Numbered from the stretch's first letter, positions 20,446-33,259 are shown. The stretch is DNA of 64,000 bases from Zhengitettix transpicula (GCA_037074705.1 CM073593.1:17551001-17615000), one strand, 5' to 3'. A program made the numbers and translations. Notes: generated by a model from the letters alone, not told the origin.

Positions 20446-23300
20446 ACCAAACTGGTGGTACGAAACCGCATTTAAGGATAAAAAGAAAAGTTGTACAAAG
20501 CTTTAAATGGGGCTGAGAGAGCATAAAATATCCATGAAAATTCCAAGAGCAATAAATCGAAAAAAATAAAGAAAGGCAAATACAGTAAAAGAAACGAACA
20601 TCCGTTTGGCTTATTAAATTTCGGTAACATTATTTTATAATACAATTAATTCTTTCTATCATACTTTAACGCAACTATTAGATTGACGTAAATAATTACT
20701 AAACCTAGAAAAATAAATGTTTCTTAATTTTTGCCATGATACTATAATTATTTGGGTTTTAAAAAAGTGAAGATTAATATTTTCTACCGTCCTATTAAGT
20801 ACAGTCAATGTGACTCGAATATCACACAATACATTAAAGAATTTAATATTTAGATGTTCAGTACTCCTTAGTAATTATTAATATATAAAGTTATTACTGA
20901 TGATTTTACCTTGAAATTATTTTTCGCCGTCCGTCTATGAACATCACTATTCTAGACTTAGTTTTCAGGTGAGCACCTGCTACATTCTTTGAATTCCGAT
21001 CTACGCTATGCAGCCAAAGCACTAGAATTAGCTGTTGCCAGAAAACACCTGGCACTACCTTGAAATTCACATGTAATCTGTCTAAATCCCACCTTTGAAA
21101 AATTTTTAACAGCTGATTCAATTTGCTTTGGGCTTAATACTATTTTCTTCATACAATTATTTAACGTTAAAATATATTGCGTCCTTTATTTACTTCCTAC
21201 AATAATTTCAAATTGGTGTGTAGAGGGTCGACGGTATCAATCCTTAATTTTGTCAGCGTACGAAGAGACTACCGACGTGGTTCTAAATGGTATTTAGCGT
21301 TTATTCGTAAGTTACGCACTATTTTTAGAATTTTATTTATAGATAAGTCCAACGTATTTTAATTCCACCATTCTTACTTGGCTTTTTATTACATATTTAC
21401 CTTCGAATATTTTACGTAAATTCATATTAAGTATGGAAAAAAAGCGGATCTGTTTAAAATATCATCGATTAAAGACGAGGGATATTAAATTTGATGTTGT
21501 AAGTAACGTTTCCTCTATTCAAAAATATATTTCGATGTTTCGACCACTTCTCAGCACTATAATGTAAGACGGTAATATTTCAAAAATACGCATCTTCACT
21601 CAACAAACATTTTACGATGAATACGTTTGTGACTGACAGTATGAATGACTCAACTTATAATAATCCGCCAATTTTAAAAAGTCTAGTACAGTAATTAATA
21701 TTCAATGTAATATGAAACTAACGTAATCTAATTTCTTGTCATAATTGTTACTGTAAGAAGGTTCTCAGAAATACGAATTTGCCACTGTCATTATTGAGGC
21801 AAAACTTGCAAACGTTCCCAACCCTTCATATTCACAAAAAAAAAGTAGGACCGATTCCAAAACAGCAACGTTTCATTGTCATATAGAGCCGAAGAAGGTT
21901 TTAGGAAATATCAACCTTGCGGCGGATGAACCTTGATTTTGTTTTCCAGACCCGTTCCACAGATTGTAAGAAACGCTTCTACAAAGTAGGCCCAAACCCT
22001 ACGTCATCAGTAGAAGCAAATCTTTGTGCCAGAATCTAATCCACATGAATAATGTATGAAGGACGGGTATTCAAATATTGGCTATGCTCGTATACGGTCG
22101 ACATGCTTTTTAATAAAGTTTTGATTAATTTATGTAAAATTAAAATTTTCCGGTTTTTATTTTTATTAATTATTAATTAATTAAATGTTTTTTTTTAAAG
22201 AATTTGTAAAGTGGTCGCAAAAATAGATTTTCTGACTTACGAGTGAGAAGTGTTTGTTACTGTTTGTAAGTAGTATATAATTATGCGTTCTATTCTGTAT
22301 AATATTCACTTTTACGTACGTAAAATTGAAATTACGAATTATAATAATCAGAATTCTTCTTAAATAATTGTTTAAAAAAACCAGCAGACTCAGCCTAATA
22401 TTACCAAAATTTAGAATACACAACGTAACATCCCTACTTGGGACCTTTTCAAGTGCACAATTACAATTATATCCGGATATAATAAAATTATTTTGACAAA
22501 TACGCTGGTGTTTCTTATATTTCAATTAAAACTACATCCACAATTTAATAATAATATGACTTAGGCCAACGTCAGCAGATGCCTCAAGAGGCTCAATTGA
22601 TGACGTCACACATTGACAAACTTAATTTACTTATATAGAGTATGCAATGATAAATGAATTCCTTCTAATGGCCATTATTAGGTACAAATTTAAACAAAAT
22701 TCAAGAAATTACGAGTAAAACCAGAATTAAAGAGGAATTTGGATTTGAGGAGTATTGAGGTGAAACATAAATTTAATAAAGGCAGACAAACAATAAATAT
22801 GACCTGGATAAAACCGAAAGCTCGTGTTTTTTTATTATTTCAGGACTAATCAAGTTTTTTAATTTATCATATATTTTTAGTGTATCAATTTTTAATGTTT
22901 CTGTCTTCTGGCCATTTTATTTTTATTTATTTACTGTAATGCCTCTATAATTATCTAATTCCATTTTATAATACTAGATAATTGAATGTTCAATTTTATA
23001 AGTACAATTACGAATTTCTTCGAGTAAAACTTGACACTTAAGTAAATAACACGCGAGACCTTTGCCTGTGTCGAAAGTCGCCTCCAGCTTCCGTAGGACG
23101 TGCTAACGCAACTGGTGTCACCTTACGCCCTTTTCGTGACATATGGGCGCAACGTTGTGCTAAAAGATTCCATAAGTGGGTTCACCAACGCATGTTTGAC
23201 AAAGGCCATGAGACTACTCGGCACCAAACTCTCGATATATTATGTATCACGTTGTCAATTGAGCAACATTTCGTACGGTTTTGTGACGAAACGTATGTAC
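20446..23300. other. Unassigned AT-rich DNA
   Basis: About 2.8 kb with no confident feature. The minus strand near 21555-21530 reads CTGAGAAGTGGTCGAAAC, reminiscent of a collapsed ribozyme core, but it lacks a stem II and was not called. Confidence 0.4.
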
Positions 23301-23460
23301 TAGGGTTAATCGGAAAGTAAGGTCCGATTTTGTAGAAATTTTCAAGGATTTTTTATTTAATTCCTTATATATATCTAAATTTTTCTACATATTTGTTTAA
23401 ACATTTGTCATAACGATCTACAAGTATGATAAAGTCACAGACGTCTGCCTCTTGTGAGTC
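23301..23460 (-). pseudogene. mariner relic: TIR and transposase C-terminus
   Basis: At 23301 a TA dinucleotide is followed by GGGTTAATCGGAAAGTAAG, a mariner-type terminal repeat. Just inside, on the minus strand, a frame reads LVDRYDKCLNKY and VEKF, matching the conserved C-terminal end of mariner transposases (L...YDKC....G.YVEK). The rest of the transposase and the other TIR are not recognisable. Confidence 0.55.
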
Positions 23461-25294
23461 TGCTTGTTTAACCTTGCCATCTCTTGGGTCATGTGACAAT
23501 CTTCTCTAAAAATTTATAAAGTTCCTTATAATAATGGTCCAAAAAATCAAGAGCACAAGCCATTATTTTCATCTGTCTCTAAAAATTTGCAATGGTGCTC
23601 ACGTTAGATTCCCAGGCTGCTTACCGACGAACGCCAATATTAAGAATAGTTGCGTTTGTACTCTGTTGAACTTTCACCTTCTGCCTAACTTCGGAACCCA
23701 TGACAGTATACTGTAAAATTAAATTAAAATACGGTATTCAAACTAATAAATGTTGAGAATGACAGTTTCTATAATTTCATAGTTTATTTTTTGTTTTAAA
23801 TTCTATAGTTGATGTAAATATTCCGAAAAATTTACCCTATAAGAGGATTTCCTTAATTTTTTATGCTGGTTGAGACGTCTCTTGCTTTGGACGTTTCTAT
23901 AGAAATTTGGTAAGAAAAAGTTGCAGGGACTGCAGTCACGACCACGGCCAGTTGGACGTTATTAGTGTGACAGTTGCTGGCGATCGAAGTATTTTGTTGA
24001 CTTAAGCTAAGCTTTATTCATTGACCAAACCGTGATCCCAAGCGTTGTCCTAAATTTGTCGAAGTTTTGTGAAGTAGCCTGTTAATTTCTTGCTGAAAAC
24101 TTAATCATTTGTAAGGAAATATGTATACAGATAGTTTAACTGAAATGTTGGACATCCATAATTATCATAATTATGTGCGTTTCTTTCCTGATGAGTGCTT
24201 AGAAAAAGGGATAAATTCTCATTGCGACCCATTGCCCCTATGTCGTGCGTGTCCATTAACAGTTGTTCTGGAATCCGGATTCAGCAATGGATGTTTGTAT
24301 CTGACTTTTACCCATTTAATTACTAATTGCTGCCAAGAAAACGGTAAACCACCGCCGTAAAAAATCCCTAGGAAATTAAATGTTCTCCAATATTGCAACA
24401 AACCAGTCTCAGAAGTAAATAAATAAGAATTTATCGACGATTGAGTAAACATTGGCGATAAATATGTAAATGCTTCTCTTGGCATGAAGGTTACACGTCA
24501 TCAGCATCCGCACAAGTGCATCTGTGGTTTCAAATGGTGGAACGATAATAGGGAACTTTCTCTGTTACGTCTTGGCGAGTGAACACCGTGAGGGAATGTC
24601 GCAACACAGAAACAGAATACTTCGGAGACGTGATACTGTTACTAAAGCCTGAAAGAGGTCACACTGCGGATTGAAGTCAGAGTCTGGATTGATTTTAGAA
24701 CCAGGTGGCATAGACACGTTGTGGGCGGTATTCGTCGCCATTAAAAGTCCCCTTGTACATCATTCCGGACATTAGAACCTTTTCCTTTGACCAGCGAACG
24801 GAAGCTGCCTCGGGGCAACACCTTTAGTAAGTCCATCCCCGACCTAAGACGCACCCGGAGCTCAGTCCTTCTTGGTCCAGCGTTTAGAAGCGCCGACGTT
24901 CCACGAGTTATAATAAAAATATTAACTATCTACACTCATGTGTCTGAGTCATTCAATAAACTTCCACTCCACGCGCATAATCTTCCATTGTCCGCCACAG
25001 CATCACTAGGTTTCAGTTGACTTGACAAGCGTGACGCCACAGCTTTTGATCTCGTGCTCTTGTCTTTCGATTAAAAGTACAGACTCACGCATTTTCTCGA
25101 CGAATGTCATCATGGCCGGTCATTGTGTGGGATACACATTCTGAGAATATGAGGGAACACACCAGTTTAATCATCGCTCATGTCACTAGATTTCCTCCGT
25201 TGTGTGATGCCAGTGACGCGACCGGACCAAACTGGTCCTACGTTACTTTCATTCCGTACCAGTTTCAGTTATTAACATCGAATCGATATATATT
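23461..25294. other. Unassigned DNA
   Basis: May include the decayed mariner body at its left. The 24490-25020 part is less AT-rich with short frames of no recognisable family. Confidence 0.35.
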
Positions 25295-25741
25295 TAATTT
25301 GAGAAAGAACTTACTAACAAACAAGAAAATCAACTTGGAAATAATGAAACTGATTATGAAATCATTTTTTTGGAGTGTGGCGCCTCTACAGACGTGAAAC
25401 TTGGACACTAGGAAAACAAGAGAGAAGAAGCTCTAGATATTTGGTGGAAGACCAGTTAGAGAGCAGAGCTATCGTACCAATGAAGGGGTGCTGAGAAGAG
25501 TCCAGGAAACCAGATCTATGTGGAGGTACATCATACAAACAAAAAGAGACAAATTCATAGGACAAATTTTAAGACACGACATCCTTGGTACGATGGCAGG
25601 GAAGAAATTTCCGGGGACGACATGCAGCAGATTATAAATTATGTGGGTCGCACTAAATAGTTGGAAATGAAGAAGAAGGCTGACAGAAGATGGGAATGGT
25701 GCACTGCTGCAAACAAAGCTCAGGGTTCAACATTAACTAAA
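25295..25741 (+). pseudogene. LINE ORF2 C-terminal fragment
   Basis: Broken plus-strand frames read KNLLTNKKINLE, then SFFWSV, LYRRETWTLGKQE, later RDKFIGQILRHD and finally RRWEWCTAAN. This order (kkiNLe, W..LYG.ETWTL, I.GHILRHD, basic tail) is the C-terminal thumb-and-tail region of RTE/Jockey-type LINE ORF2, downstream of the reverse transcriptase. At least two frameshifts and stops separate the blocks. The 3' end runs into Rep-C without an evident tail. The clade is uncertain because the RT core is absent. Confidence 0.65.
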
Positions 25742-26181
25742 TCTAATAATGAGAAAGATAGCAAAATACAGAAAAAAGATGTTATAATATAAATATCACA
25801 CAACTATTCTGGGATCCTTGTCTCTTTCTTCATGTGCCAAGAAGAACCTAGAGCGACACAACTGCACTAGTCAGTGGAAAAAACTCAGCGACATCCCACA
25901 ACCCCGGATTCGACTCGAATCTATGTGTTTTGTAACGACCCTCCACCCCTACCCCTAAGGATGCTCTCGACCAATATAGAAAGGAGTATCATTTTATTGG
26001 ATTTTGAGTTTTGTCAACTGACTAGTGTAGTTGTGTCGCTGTAGCTCTTCCTGGTACCTAAAGAAAGTGACAAGTAATCCCAGAAATGTTGTGTGGTATT
26101 TATATTATCACTTATTTTGTCTGTATTTGGCTACCTTTATCATTATTAATTTTCAATCAGACGTAAATTTTTTCATTTCAA
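25742..26181. mobile_element. Rep-C MITE with a Rep-A fragment in its centre
   Basis: Left arm 25742-25881 (AAAGATAGCAAAATACAG, ATAAATATCACACAAC, GCACTAGTCAGT) and right arm 25996-26181 are inverted copies. Between them, 25882-25995 is a piece of Rep-A (ACTCAGCGACATCC to GAAAGGAGTATCATTT). The right arm ends TTTTCAATCAGACGT..TTTCATTTCAAC, the outer terminus shared with other copies. Confidence 0.65.
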
Positions 26182-26974
26182 CTAAGCGAAATTATTTATC
26201 TTTTTAGCACATACATCTCTTAATGTATCATGCAATATAGGTCATCGGGGATACTGAAAAAATTTGAATTACTAATCCTACTTCCTTGAGGACCAGAAAT
26301 AACCTAGCTGATGCAGGAGATGGTTGCAATCGTTACTTGGTGCGTCCAATAACATAAGTTACGAATCCTGTCATTTAACTATTAAGCTTGATTGCTAATT
26401 TATTCCTGGTTAGAAGTTATGAGGCAAGTTATCCGGACCAGTATTCTTGAAAGAACACGCCAAACAGGCCTCAAAGCGAGACATTAAAATCGAAGTTTAC
26501 GCCTCCAGAAAGAACAGGTTCCTGAATTTGCATGTGCGTATCAAACCATGACTTCAGGATATAATTATTTAGGGGACACTCATTCGTAGTAAAGTGCAGT
26601 AAAATTCACGTCAGCGACTGGTTTAGTCATAACGGCTTCCGTCATCTGTGTATGTGACTAGATTCTCAATTCTAATCTTTGAAGCGAGAATTCAGAAAAG
26701 AGTTACATGAAGCTTTAACATTCTATGCCTTTACAGTGAACATACATATGTGTTAATAACTTTCTTGTTGCCATTAATTTTAAATTATTCACTTCACATT
26801 AGATTACAATATCATAAAGAAACATTAATTGCATAGTTTCTAATCAGATAGGCAGATACTTCACAATTAATATTTACGATGACGCTTCCGAAATGCAATA
26901 TCTTTGTCCTACGCCAATTAATAATAAAAATTTGTTACAAATTAAACACAATTATGGACGTCAAGTTTTATAAC
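26182..26974. other. Unassigned DNA
   Basis: No feature seen. Confidence 0.4.
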
Positions 26975-27695
26975 TTAACTATCTGGCTGCCCGGTTTGTC
27001 ATAATTAAACTCAGCGACATCCATAACCCCGGATTCGACTCCAATCTTGGTGGTATTTGCGTTATTTTTATGTAACGCCTCTCGATCCCCATTCCTATAA
27101 GAGCGTACTTCCCATGCCCAAAGGGATTGAAATTATACACAAAAATATTTGGAAAAACACTATCTATCTCATAGACCCCCAATAAATTTTCATTCAACGA
27201 AAATATCGGTCGTTTCAACAAGCTTGAAAATTTACACTCCGTTAACCCTCGAACCTAGGTGTTAAACGGGAAGTTATATGTCATAATTAAACTCAGCGAC
27301 ATCCCACAACCCCGGATTCGACTTGAATCTCGGTTTTTTCGCGTTATTTTCTTGTAACGCCCCTCCAAGTCCACTCTTAAGGTGCTCTCCTCCAATACAG
27401 AAAGGGGTAGACATTATACACAAACAACATCGGAAGAAACGCTACCAATCTCACTGACCCCGTAAAATATATAATAGACCCAAATATAGACCGTTTTAGC
27501 ATGTTTGAAAATTTCCACACACACCGCTGGGGGTGGTAGACGTGTCATAACCCCCCCCCCCACAATATTTGTTTTCGGATTGGAAGGAACACGTGTACTC
27601 ATTTACTAGTTAATTTTTGTTCTCGTGTGTAGATTTTTATGTGTAACATACACACAAATATACGCACTAAGAAACAGTACATTTTATTTATTAGT
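26975..27695 (+). mobile_element. Rep-A, two-unit copy with both ends
   Basis: Best reference copy. Left end GGCTGCCCGGTTTGTCATAA, two units starting ACTCAGCGACATCC at 27009 and 27291 (282 bp apart), then the constant right part: GGTGGTAGACGTGTCATAAC, GGAACACGTGTAC, AACATACACACAAATATACG, TTTTATTTATTAG. Non-coding throughout. Confidence 0.8.
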
Positions 27696-28229
27696 TTATT
27701 TTTATTCATATATTTGTTCACATACCCAATTTTGATGTTCGTTATTTATTAGAATTTCATGTAATAATTTTCCGTGGTCTCAATGATTATCTGTAAACCA
27801 GTAACTGGTTTGTTTTTCCGCCGCCACTTTCATTCTTATATTGGAAGATACGACCAGGATTAAACTGAACGACTTGAAATCACCTCAAATTTGGTGTGAG
27901 AATACAGTTCAAGTTAATCTACTGGCACAAATCTATCTTCTTTTATTGTTACAGGCAATAAGTTGATTGTAAAATTTTATTTTTTATAATTTAGTATCTA
28001 GTGCATTCGTTTTAAATGAGTAAGTGCAATAAACTAAAGAAAACAGAAATGACTGACATTTGTAGACGAAATATTGGCCAACATCAATTAAATGAAAAGA
28101 ACTCGACATGATTGTACCTTATAAGCTTTGCGCAACATTTGGACGCAAAATATCGGGGTACTAAAATTTATTTAAGCCATAAAAAACACTTCCTTAATAC
28201 AACAAATACAGAAATGACATCAAATTCAA
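27696..28229. other. Unassigned AT-rich DNA
   Basis: No feature seen. Confidence 0.4.
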
Positions 28230-28403
28230 TCATCCCGTAATCAGAGCACAACTTAAACACTGCCCCGGAGAGATCATGGTTCCCCCAAATGCCATTAGCG
28301 TCAGGGCAAGATTGAAGTTAATCATGTAGTAGGAGTTGGCATGCCTGCCTTTCGTAAGAACATAGACCACCGAAGGAGACAAACGGGTCGCCGCCCTTTC
28401 TTG
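28230..28403 (-). CDS. Possible exon with membrane-like segment, unknown protein
   Basis: Minus-strand open frame of 57 codons with no start near its 5' end, ending TGA at 28230-28232. It lies in a markedly less AT-rich island (28260-28560). The peptide includes SPSVVYVLTKGRHANSYYMI and NFNLALTLMAFGGTMI, a hydrophobic stretch that could be membrane-spanning. I recognise no family. No convincing splice sites were seen and chance cannot be excluded. Confidence 0.22.
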   Translation of the reverse strand, partial: QERAATRLSPSVVYVLTKGRHANSYYMINFNLALTLMAFGGTMISPGQCLSCALITG

Positions 28404-29182
28404 TCAGTTACGTTGCCAATCTGCTTCCATCGTAAACAAACTGACGTCTCTACAAAGCGACCCTATTAATCTTCGACTAAATAATTCATCTTCGCAAATT
28501 AACGACGTGGCTTTGCAGCCATTCAACGCGCCACCGTGCTAGTTAAAACATGAGCACGAGGAGAGGAAAAAAAAATTTTGCGATGCTTTTAAACGCGACA
28601 TTTGCATTGAGCAAGTCTCCTGTACGAGAAAATTTGAAAAAATTAACTTAAGACACATAAATACTACTTACGAATATTTTATAATTTTTGAGTACTACTG
28701 GAATGGTCCCAAAAAATCACAAACCACATTTATAATTCTACATGTGGCAGCTCCTTGCATAACATTCCTTTCTACATCATTAACATGTTTTTTAAACGTC
28801 TCAAGACCGATTTACTGATAGAAATCAAACAACTAACCCTCCCTCATGATCACTCTTTATTCTCTCTTTGAGCTGTTTCTTTACTCAACTGTATTGCCAA
28901 TGACATGGTCATTAACATTTTATAAACCAGGTGAACCATCGTAAGATAATTTACTAAAATTATGTTTAATGAAATTTTATGTATTTAAAACGCTAATACT
29001 AAACTACAATTATTTTAAGTTGTCAAGTTCATGAGAGTTTTATAGAACTATTATCATTCTTTACTCAGCGACGTGCCGTTCTTCAGCTCTTAAGATTTTA
29101 TTCAACTGAGAAGCCGCAAGAATTGCAAAAACGTTATGAAGTATTTTTTTATCACATAATTTTTGTTTTCCATTGGTTATTT
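28404..29182. other. Unassigned DNA
   Basis: No feature seen beyond the end of the GC-richer island at about 28560. Confidence 0.35.
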
Positions 29183-29320
29183 TTTAGGGTAACAGGCTAC
29201 ATGAGGGTTATCCACATATTGGCAACTCCCCTTTAATAGCATAGGATGGGATTTGATGCGGAAGGGTAGAGGACGGTAGCCAAGGGTTAACTAGGGCCAC
29301 CGGGCTATAGTTTAGGGTTT
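29183..29320 (-). mobile_element. Rep-B 3' fragment, first of a nested pair
   Basis: Starts with a T-run and GGGTAACAGGCTACATG (minus-strand A-tail end), then stops after GGGCTATAGTTTA, where the T-run of the next copy begins. Either the next copy landed inside this one or the copies are serial. Confidence 0.75.
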
Positions 29321-29860
29321 TTTTTGGTTTTTTTTTTAGGACAACAGGCTACATGAGGGTAATCCACTTAGGGCAACTCCCCTTTAATAGCATAGAAAGG
29401 GATTTGAAAGGGGGGATGCGGAAGGGTAGAGGAAGGTAGCCAAGGGTTAACTAGGGCCCCCGGGCTATATTTTAAGACCTTAGAAAAACCTGCATCGGGT
29501 AGGTCGGGCATTGGGTACTTGTCCCACGCCCTTCCGATAGCGGGAGAGGAGTTTACTGTGGGGACGCAGCATTTCCTTCTCCGTGCCTCGACCAGTTTAG
29601 GAGGCAGCTGGCCGACTATTCTAATGGGAATAGCGGACAACTCTTACCGTATGCCCAAGGTCTGCGACCCCGGAACATACACCACTCAAAACAGGTTGAG
29701 GTGCCTCGGCTTGTGGGAACCTTAGTTCAAAAACGGAGAGGAAAAGGCATCCCCAAAGGTAGCCCCTTCGTATCTCTCCTAAAAGGTTCTGCCTGCGAGA
29801 GAACATCCCTCGCAGATTACCTGCGAGAGAAACCTCTAGCAGGCTTCGTTCTTATCCCAG
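29321..29860 (-). mobile_element. Rep-B, near full-length minus-strand copy
   Basis: T-run at 29319-29338, full block series, and at its other end the inverted repeat CTCGCAGATTACCTGCGAGA. About 540 bases, the longest copy here. It holds two long minus-strand frames (29368-29640 and 29621-29806) that recur in other copies. Confidence 0.8.
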
Positions 29861-30184
29861 GGTTTTTCTTAATTTACATCGAATAAAAGCATTTTAATAT
29901 TTTCAACGACTGGGAGTGATAGAACTTGAAAATACTGAAATAAGACAGGTTCACCAATGTGGTGCATCCAATATTGCGTTTATTCTTTTTGAACTATATA
30001 AACTGGCAAGTTAAATTATTTAACAAGCATTTTAAACGAGATTAAATTAGTCATCTTCTCTTTAAGGTTTATTTGTCCGGCATGCTTAAAAAATTCTTTT
30101 GATTAATTCAGGTGAAAGTAAAATCATGCTCCCCAAGACAAAGTCACGGTTGTTGCCTAATTGTGTAGCTTAACTGGTAGAACG
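29861..30184. other. Unassigned DNA
   Basis: No feature seen. Confidence 0.4.
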
Positions 30185-31405
30185 CGAGCTTACTATATTA
30201 TATTAAATAAAACAGTGTATGTATGTATGTTTGTATATATGTATGTTCCGCATACAAATCTACAACCGTGGAGCAAATTTCACGAAATTCCGTACACGTG
30301 TTCCATGCGCCAAAATAAAAGACTGTCGGGATGAGACACGCTTACCACGGCCGATATTATGTCGGATTAATACTTTTAAAAGTCAAACAGATGGATAGCG
30401 TTTCTACCGACGTTATTAGTGTATAATTTCAACCCCTTACTGCATGGGAAAGTAGCACTGTTGGGGGTTGGGATGGAGGGGCGTTACAAGAAAATAACTC
30501 GAATACAACTGAGATTAGAGTAAAGTCTGGGGTTATGGATGTCGCTGAGTTTATTTATGATATTTGTGCAACGCGTGCGGGTGGGAGGGGCTGGTCAAAA
30601 ATGAGCGGGGGTAGGTATTTTCAAATATGTTAACAGGCAGATTTTTGCGTCGAATAAATATTTTTCGGTATCAATGGTATTCATAAAATTTCTCTACATG
30701 TTGTTCTGTGTATAATTTCCATCCCTTTCGGGCTTGGGAGGGGAGCAACCTTAAAGGTGGAGGTGCAGTGGTATTACATAGAAAACGCAGCAACAATCGA
30801 TATTGGAGTTGAATACGGGGCTATGGTTGTCAGTAAGTTTAATTATAACATTTAACTTACCGTTTAACGTGAACGGAAACTTTCACACAAGTTAGTCGGC
30901 ACATATTTGCGTCGAATAAATACTTTTAGGGGTCAATGAGATTCATAATGTTTCTCTACATGTTCTATGCGTATAATTTCAACCCATTTCGTCTTGGGAC
31001 GGAAGCATCCTTAATGGGTGGAGTGGCCTTACATAAATACAACGAATAACAACAGAGATTGGAGTCGAATCCTGGGATATAGATGTCGCTGAGTTTCATT
31101 ATGACATGTAACTTATCGTTTAACTCACCAAAGCTGGGGTAGATATTTTCAAACAAATTAAACGGTCGACATTTGCGTGTAAATAGTATTTGTCAGGGTC
31201 AATGACGTTGATATATTTCTACCGATGTTTTTTGTATATTGTATCAACCTGTTTGGGCATGGGAAGGGAAGAATGCGTAGGATTGGGGGTAGAGTGGAGT
31301 TGCATAAAAATAACGCAAAAGCAACAGATATTGGAGACAAATCGTGGCTTATGCATGTATGACAACCCGGACAACGCCGAGCAACCAGCTACTTTAATAT
31401 AAAGA
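30185..31405 (-). mobile_element. Rep-A, four-unit minus-strand copy
   Basis: Constant tail at the left (minus-strand GCGGAACATACATATATAC near 30240), then four diverged units. The unit-start phrase appears as GTCGCTGAGTTT or a variant near 30541, 30829, 31085 and 31357, giving spacings of about 288, 256 and 272. The right end carries the CCGGACAACGCCG block that marks the Rep-A start. Largest copy in the window. Confidence 0.8.
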
Positions 31406-31574
31406 TGACTTAATATGTCAATCGCAGAAGGTAGAGCCAGCATGTTTAGCGTTCTGTGTACAAGATTAATTTTATATAAAGTATAAAATGGTCGTAAGAT
31501 GATCGGTAGCAGTTCTCAGTTCTTGCAAGTGGAACCTTTTTGGATAAAAGAAGGGGCTAACTTTCAGGATGTCT
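31406..31574. other. Short unassigned gap
   Basis: No feature seen. Confidence 0.35.
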
Positions 31575-31750
31575 TCTTCTTGCTCAAGGTTTCAACTAAG
31601 GTACCCACAAGCCGAGGCACTTCGGTCAGTTTTCAGAGTCGTATGTTCTGTGGTCGCAGACCTTTTTCAGTTGTCCGTTGTTTCCATTGGAACAGTCAGC
31701 CTGCTACCTCCGAAACGTTTGCAGGCATTGAGAAGCCGATGCTGGGTCGC
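31575..31750 (+). mobile_element. Rep-B 5'-region fragment, diverged
   Basis: Matches the middle and 5' part (CCCACAAGCCGAGGCACTTC, GGTCGCAGACCTT, TTGTCCGTTGTTTCCATTGG) and ends before the 3' half. More diverged than the other copies. Confidence 0.6.
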
Positions 31751-33259
31751 AATAGCAAACGGAAATAAGTTTTTATATTTTCTGTAATTTTAGGAATAAA
31801 AATGTAAATTATTTGCTTTATTTTAATATCATCATCTTATTTATTCGCACTCAGTGGAATATATATAGCATGTTAGCTTCGGAAGTGAACTGTTTCCACT
31901 CCTCGTGACCGCAAACAGGTCCCAAGAAACGACTCAAAGGACAACTGGTGACAGATAATCTTCCGGGTTCTACAGATCTGCTTTCGACATCCGAGGTTCA
32001 GCGACCTGAACTGAAACCTAGTCTGCCAGAGTCGTTTGATTTATGTGCAAACTACGAGTAGCTTAGTCGCACGTTGAGCTTTGAATAAAATCTCCAGCAA
32101 CCTCTGTTAAGAGTTTAATGTTTCTACTAAATTTATCATATTTAATAACTATAGTAATTATAGATACCGAAAACCTACTCTCACTGAGACAGCTATATTG
32201 CACTCGCCTGTTGTTTCGTAGACATCACACCCATTAACTGAACAGCGATTCACAGCAAAGTGCAATAATTGTGTTATGAATCATTTATTGTGACTAATGT
32301 TACCTCATTTCCCTTACTCTTCAGTCGTATGACTGGCCCACGCATACATCACCTGTTTATTCTATTCTACGATCGCTGTAAACTCCTCAAATCACTAATA
32401 TCCACTGGTCCTACAATGATTTTTGTTTATCTTCCCTTAGTGTCTCAATTACCATATATGTTCGACTGGCATACCTTCGTTTACCGATTCTCCAGAGAAT
32501 GCATTCTTCCTGTAATATCCCAATACTTAGTCATTTCGTTTTTTACGGTCCATATAATATGAAACATTATTATTCAAAATATAATTAATATCTTATCAGG
32601 CTTAAATGTCTAGTTTCGTATAATTTTTACGACACTCAAAATCAGGTTTTGAGACCCGTTATGCTTGTTTGGTTTATCGCCTTCAAAGGTAGTAAATTTG
32701 AAATTGTTTACCTTGTGAAGCTTATTTAACTTTCATTCCCTGTCGTCCGTAACGGGTAGAACTACGGTTAACGTTTGCGTAACACAATAGAGAATATTAA
32801 ATTCATAATATTTTTCCGATAAATATACTAATCCCTGTGTCAAACGTTTTTAAATTATTTAATTTGAAAATGAAAATTACAGATTTTTAAGTTACGGATT
32901 AAAAAATCTCTTTTCAACATTTATCTAATAAATAAATTTTATTTCATACATTGATTTTTAAAAGAAACAAATTTCCTCATGCTTCTGAATTCATAGAAAA
33001 ACCAATTATAAATTAATTGGTTTTTATATCCAGTATTAAACAAATAATGATAGATTTAATTTTAACTACAACAGGTGTCAGTAAGAAAGGTGGGTTGTGC
33101 ATATTGAGGGTAGAAAATAAAGTCTGGCTTTGCGCGATGCGCGCGGAGTAAACACACACACAACAAATAACCAACGAGGTCAAGCTCTAAGCGCGATCTT
33201 AAGTTACGAGACCTATTTCGGATAAAATACTTGCTGTAATTAAACCCGTACAATAAATG
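31751..33259. other. Unassigned DNA
   Basis: A 97-codon plus-strand frame at 32269-32562 and a minus-strand frame at 33062-33265 show no recognisable domain. Otherwise AT-rich. Confidence 0.35.

Noticed and set aside
21530..21560. Hammerhead ribozyme (CTGAGAAGTGGTCGAAAC, minus strand)
   Set aside because: Spacing leaves no room for stem II and the core is not CTGANGA. At most a collapsed relic.
22181..22525. 114-codon minus-strand frame rich in I, N, K and F
   Set aside because: Composition is that of random AT-rich DNA.
24188..24215. CTGATGAG followed by GAAAA as a hammerhead
   Set aside because: No stem II between the boxes and no stem I. Chance match.
32269..32562. 97-codon plus-strand frame as a gene
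   Set aside because: No homology that I can recognise, composition typical of chance frames, no flanking signals.
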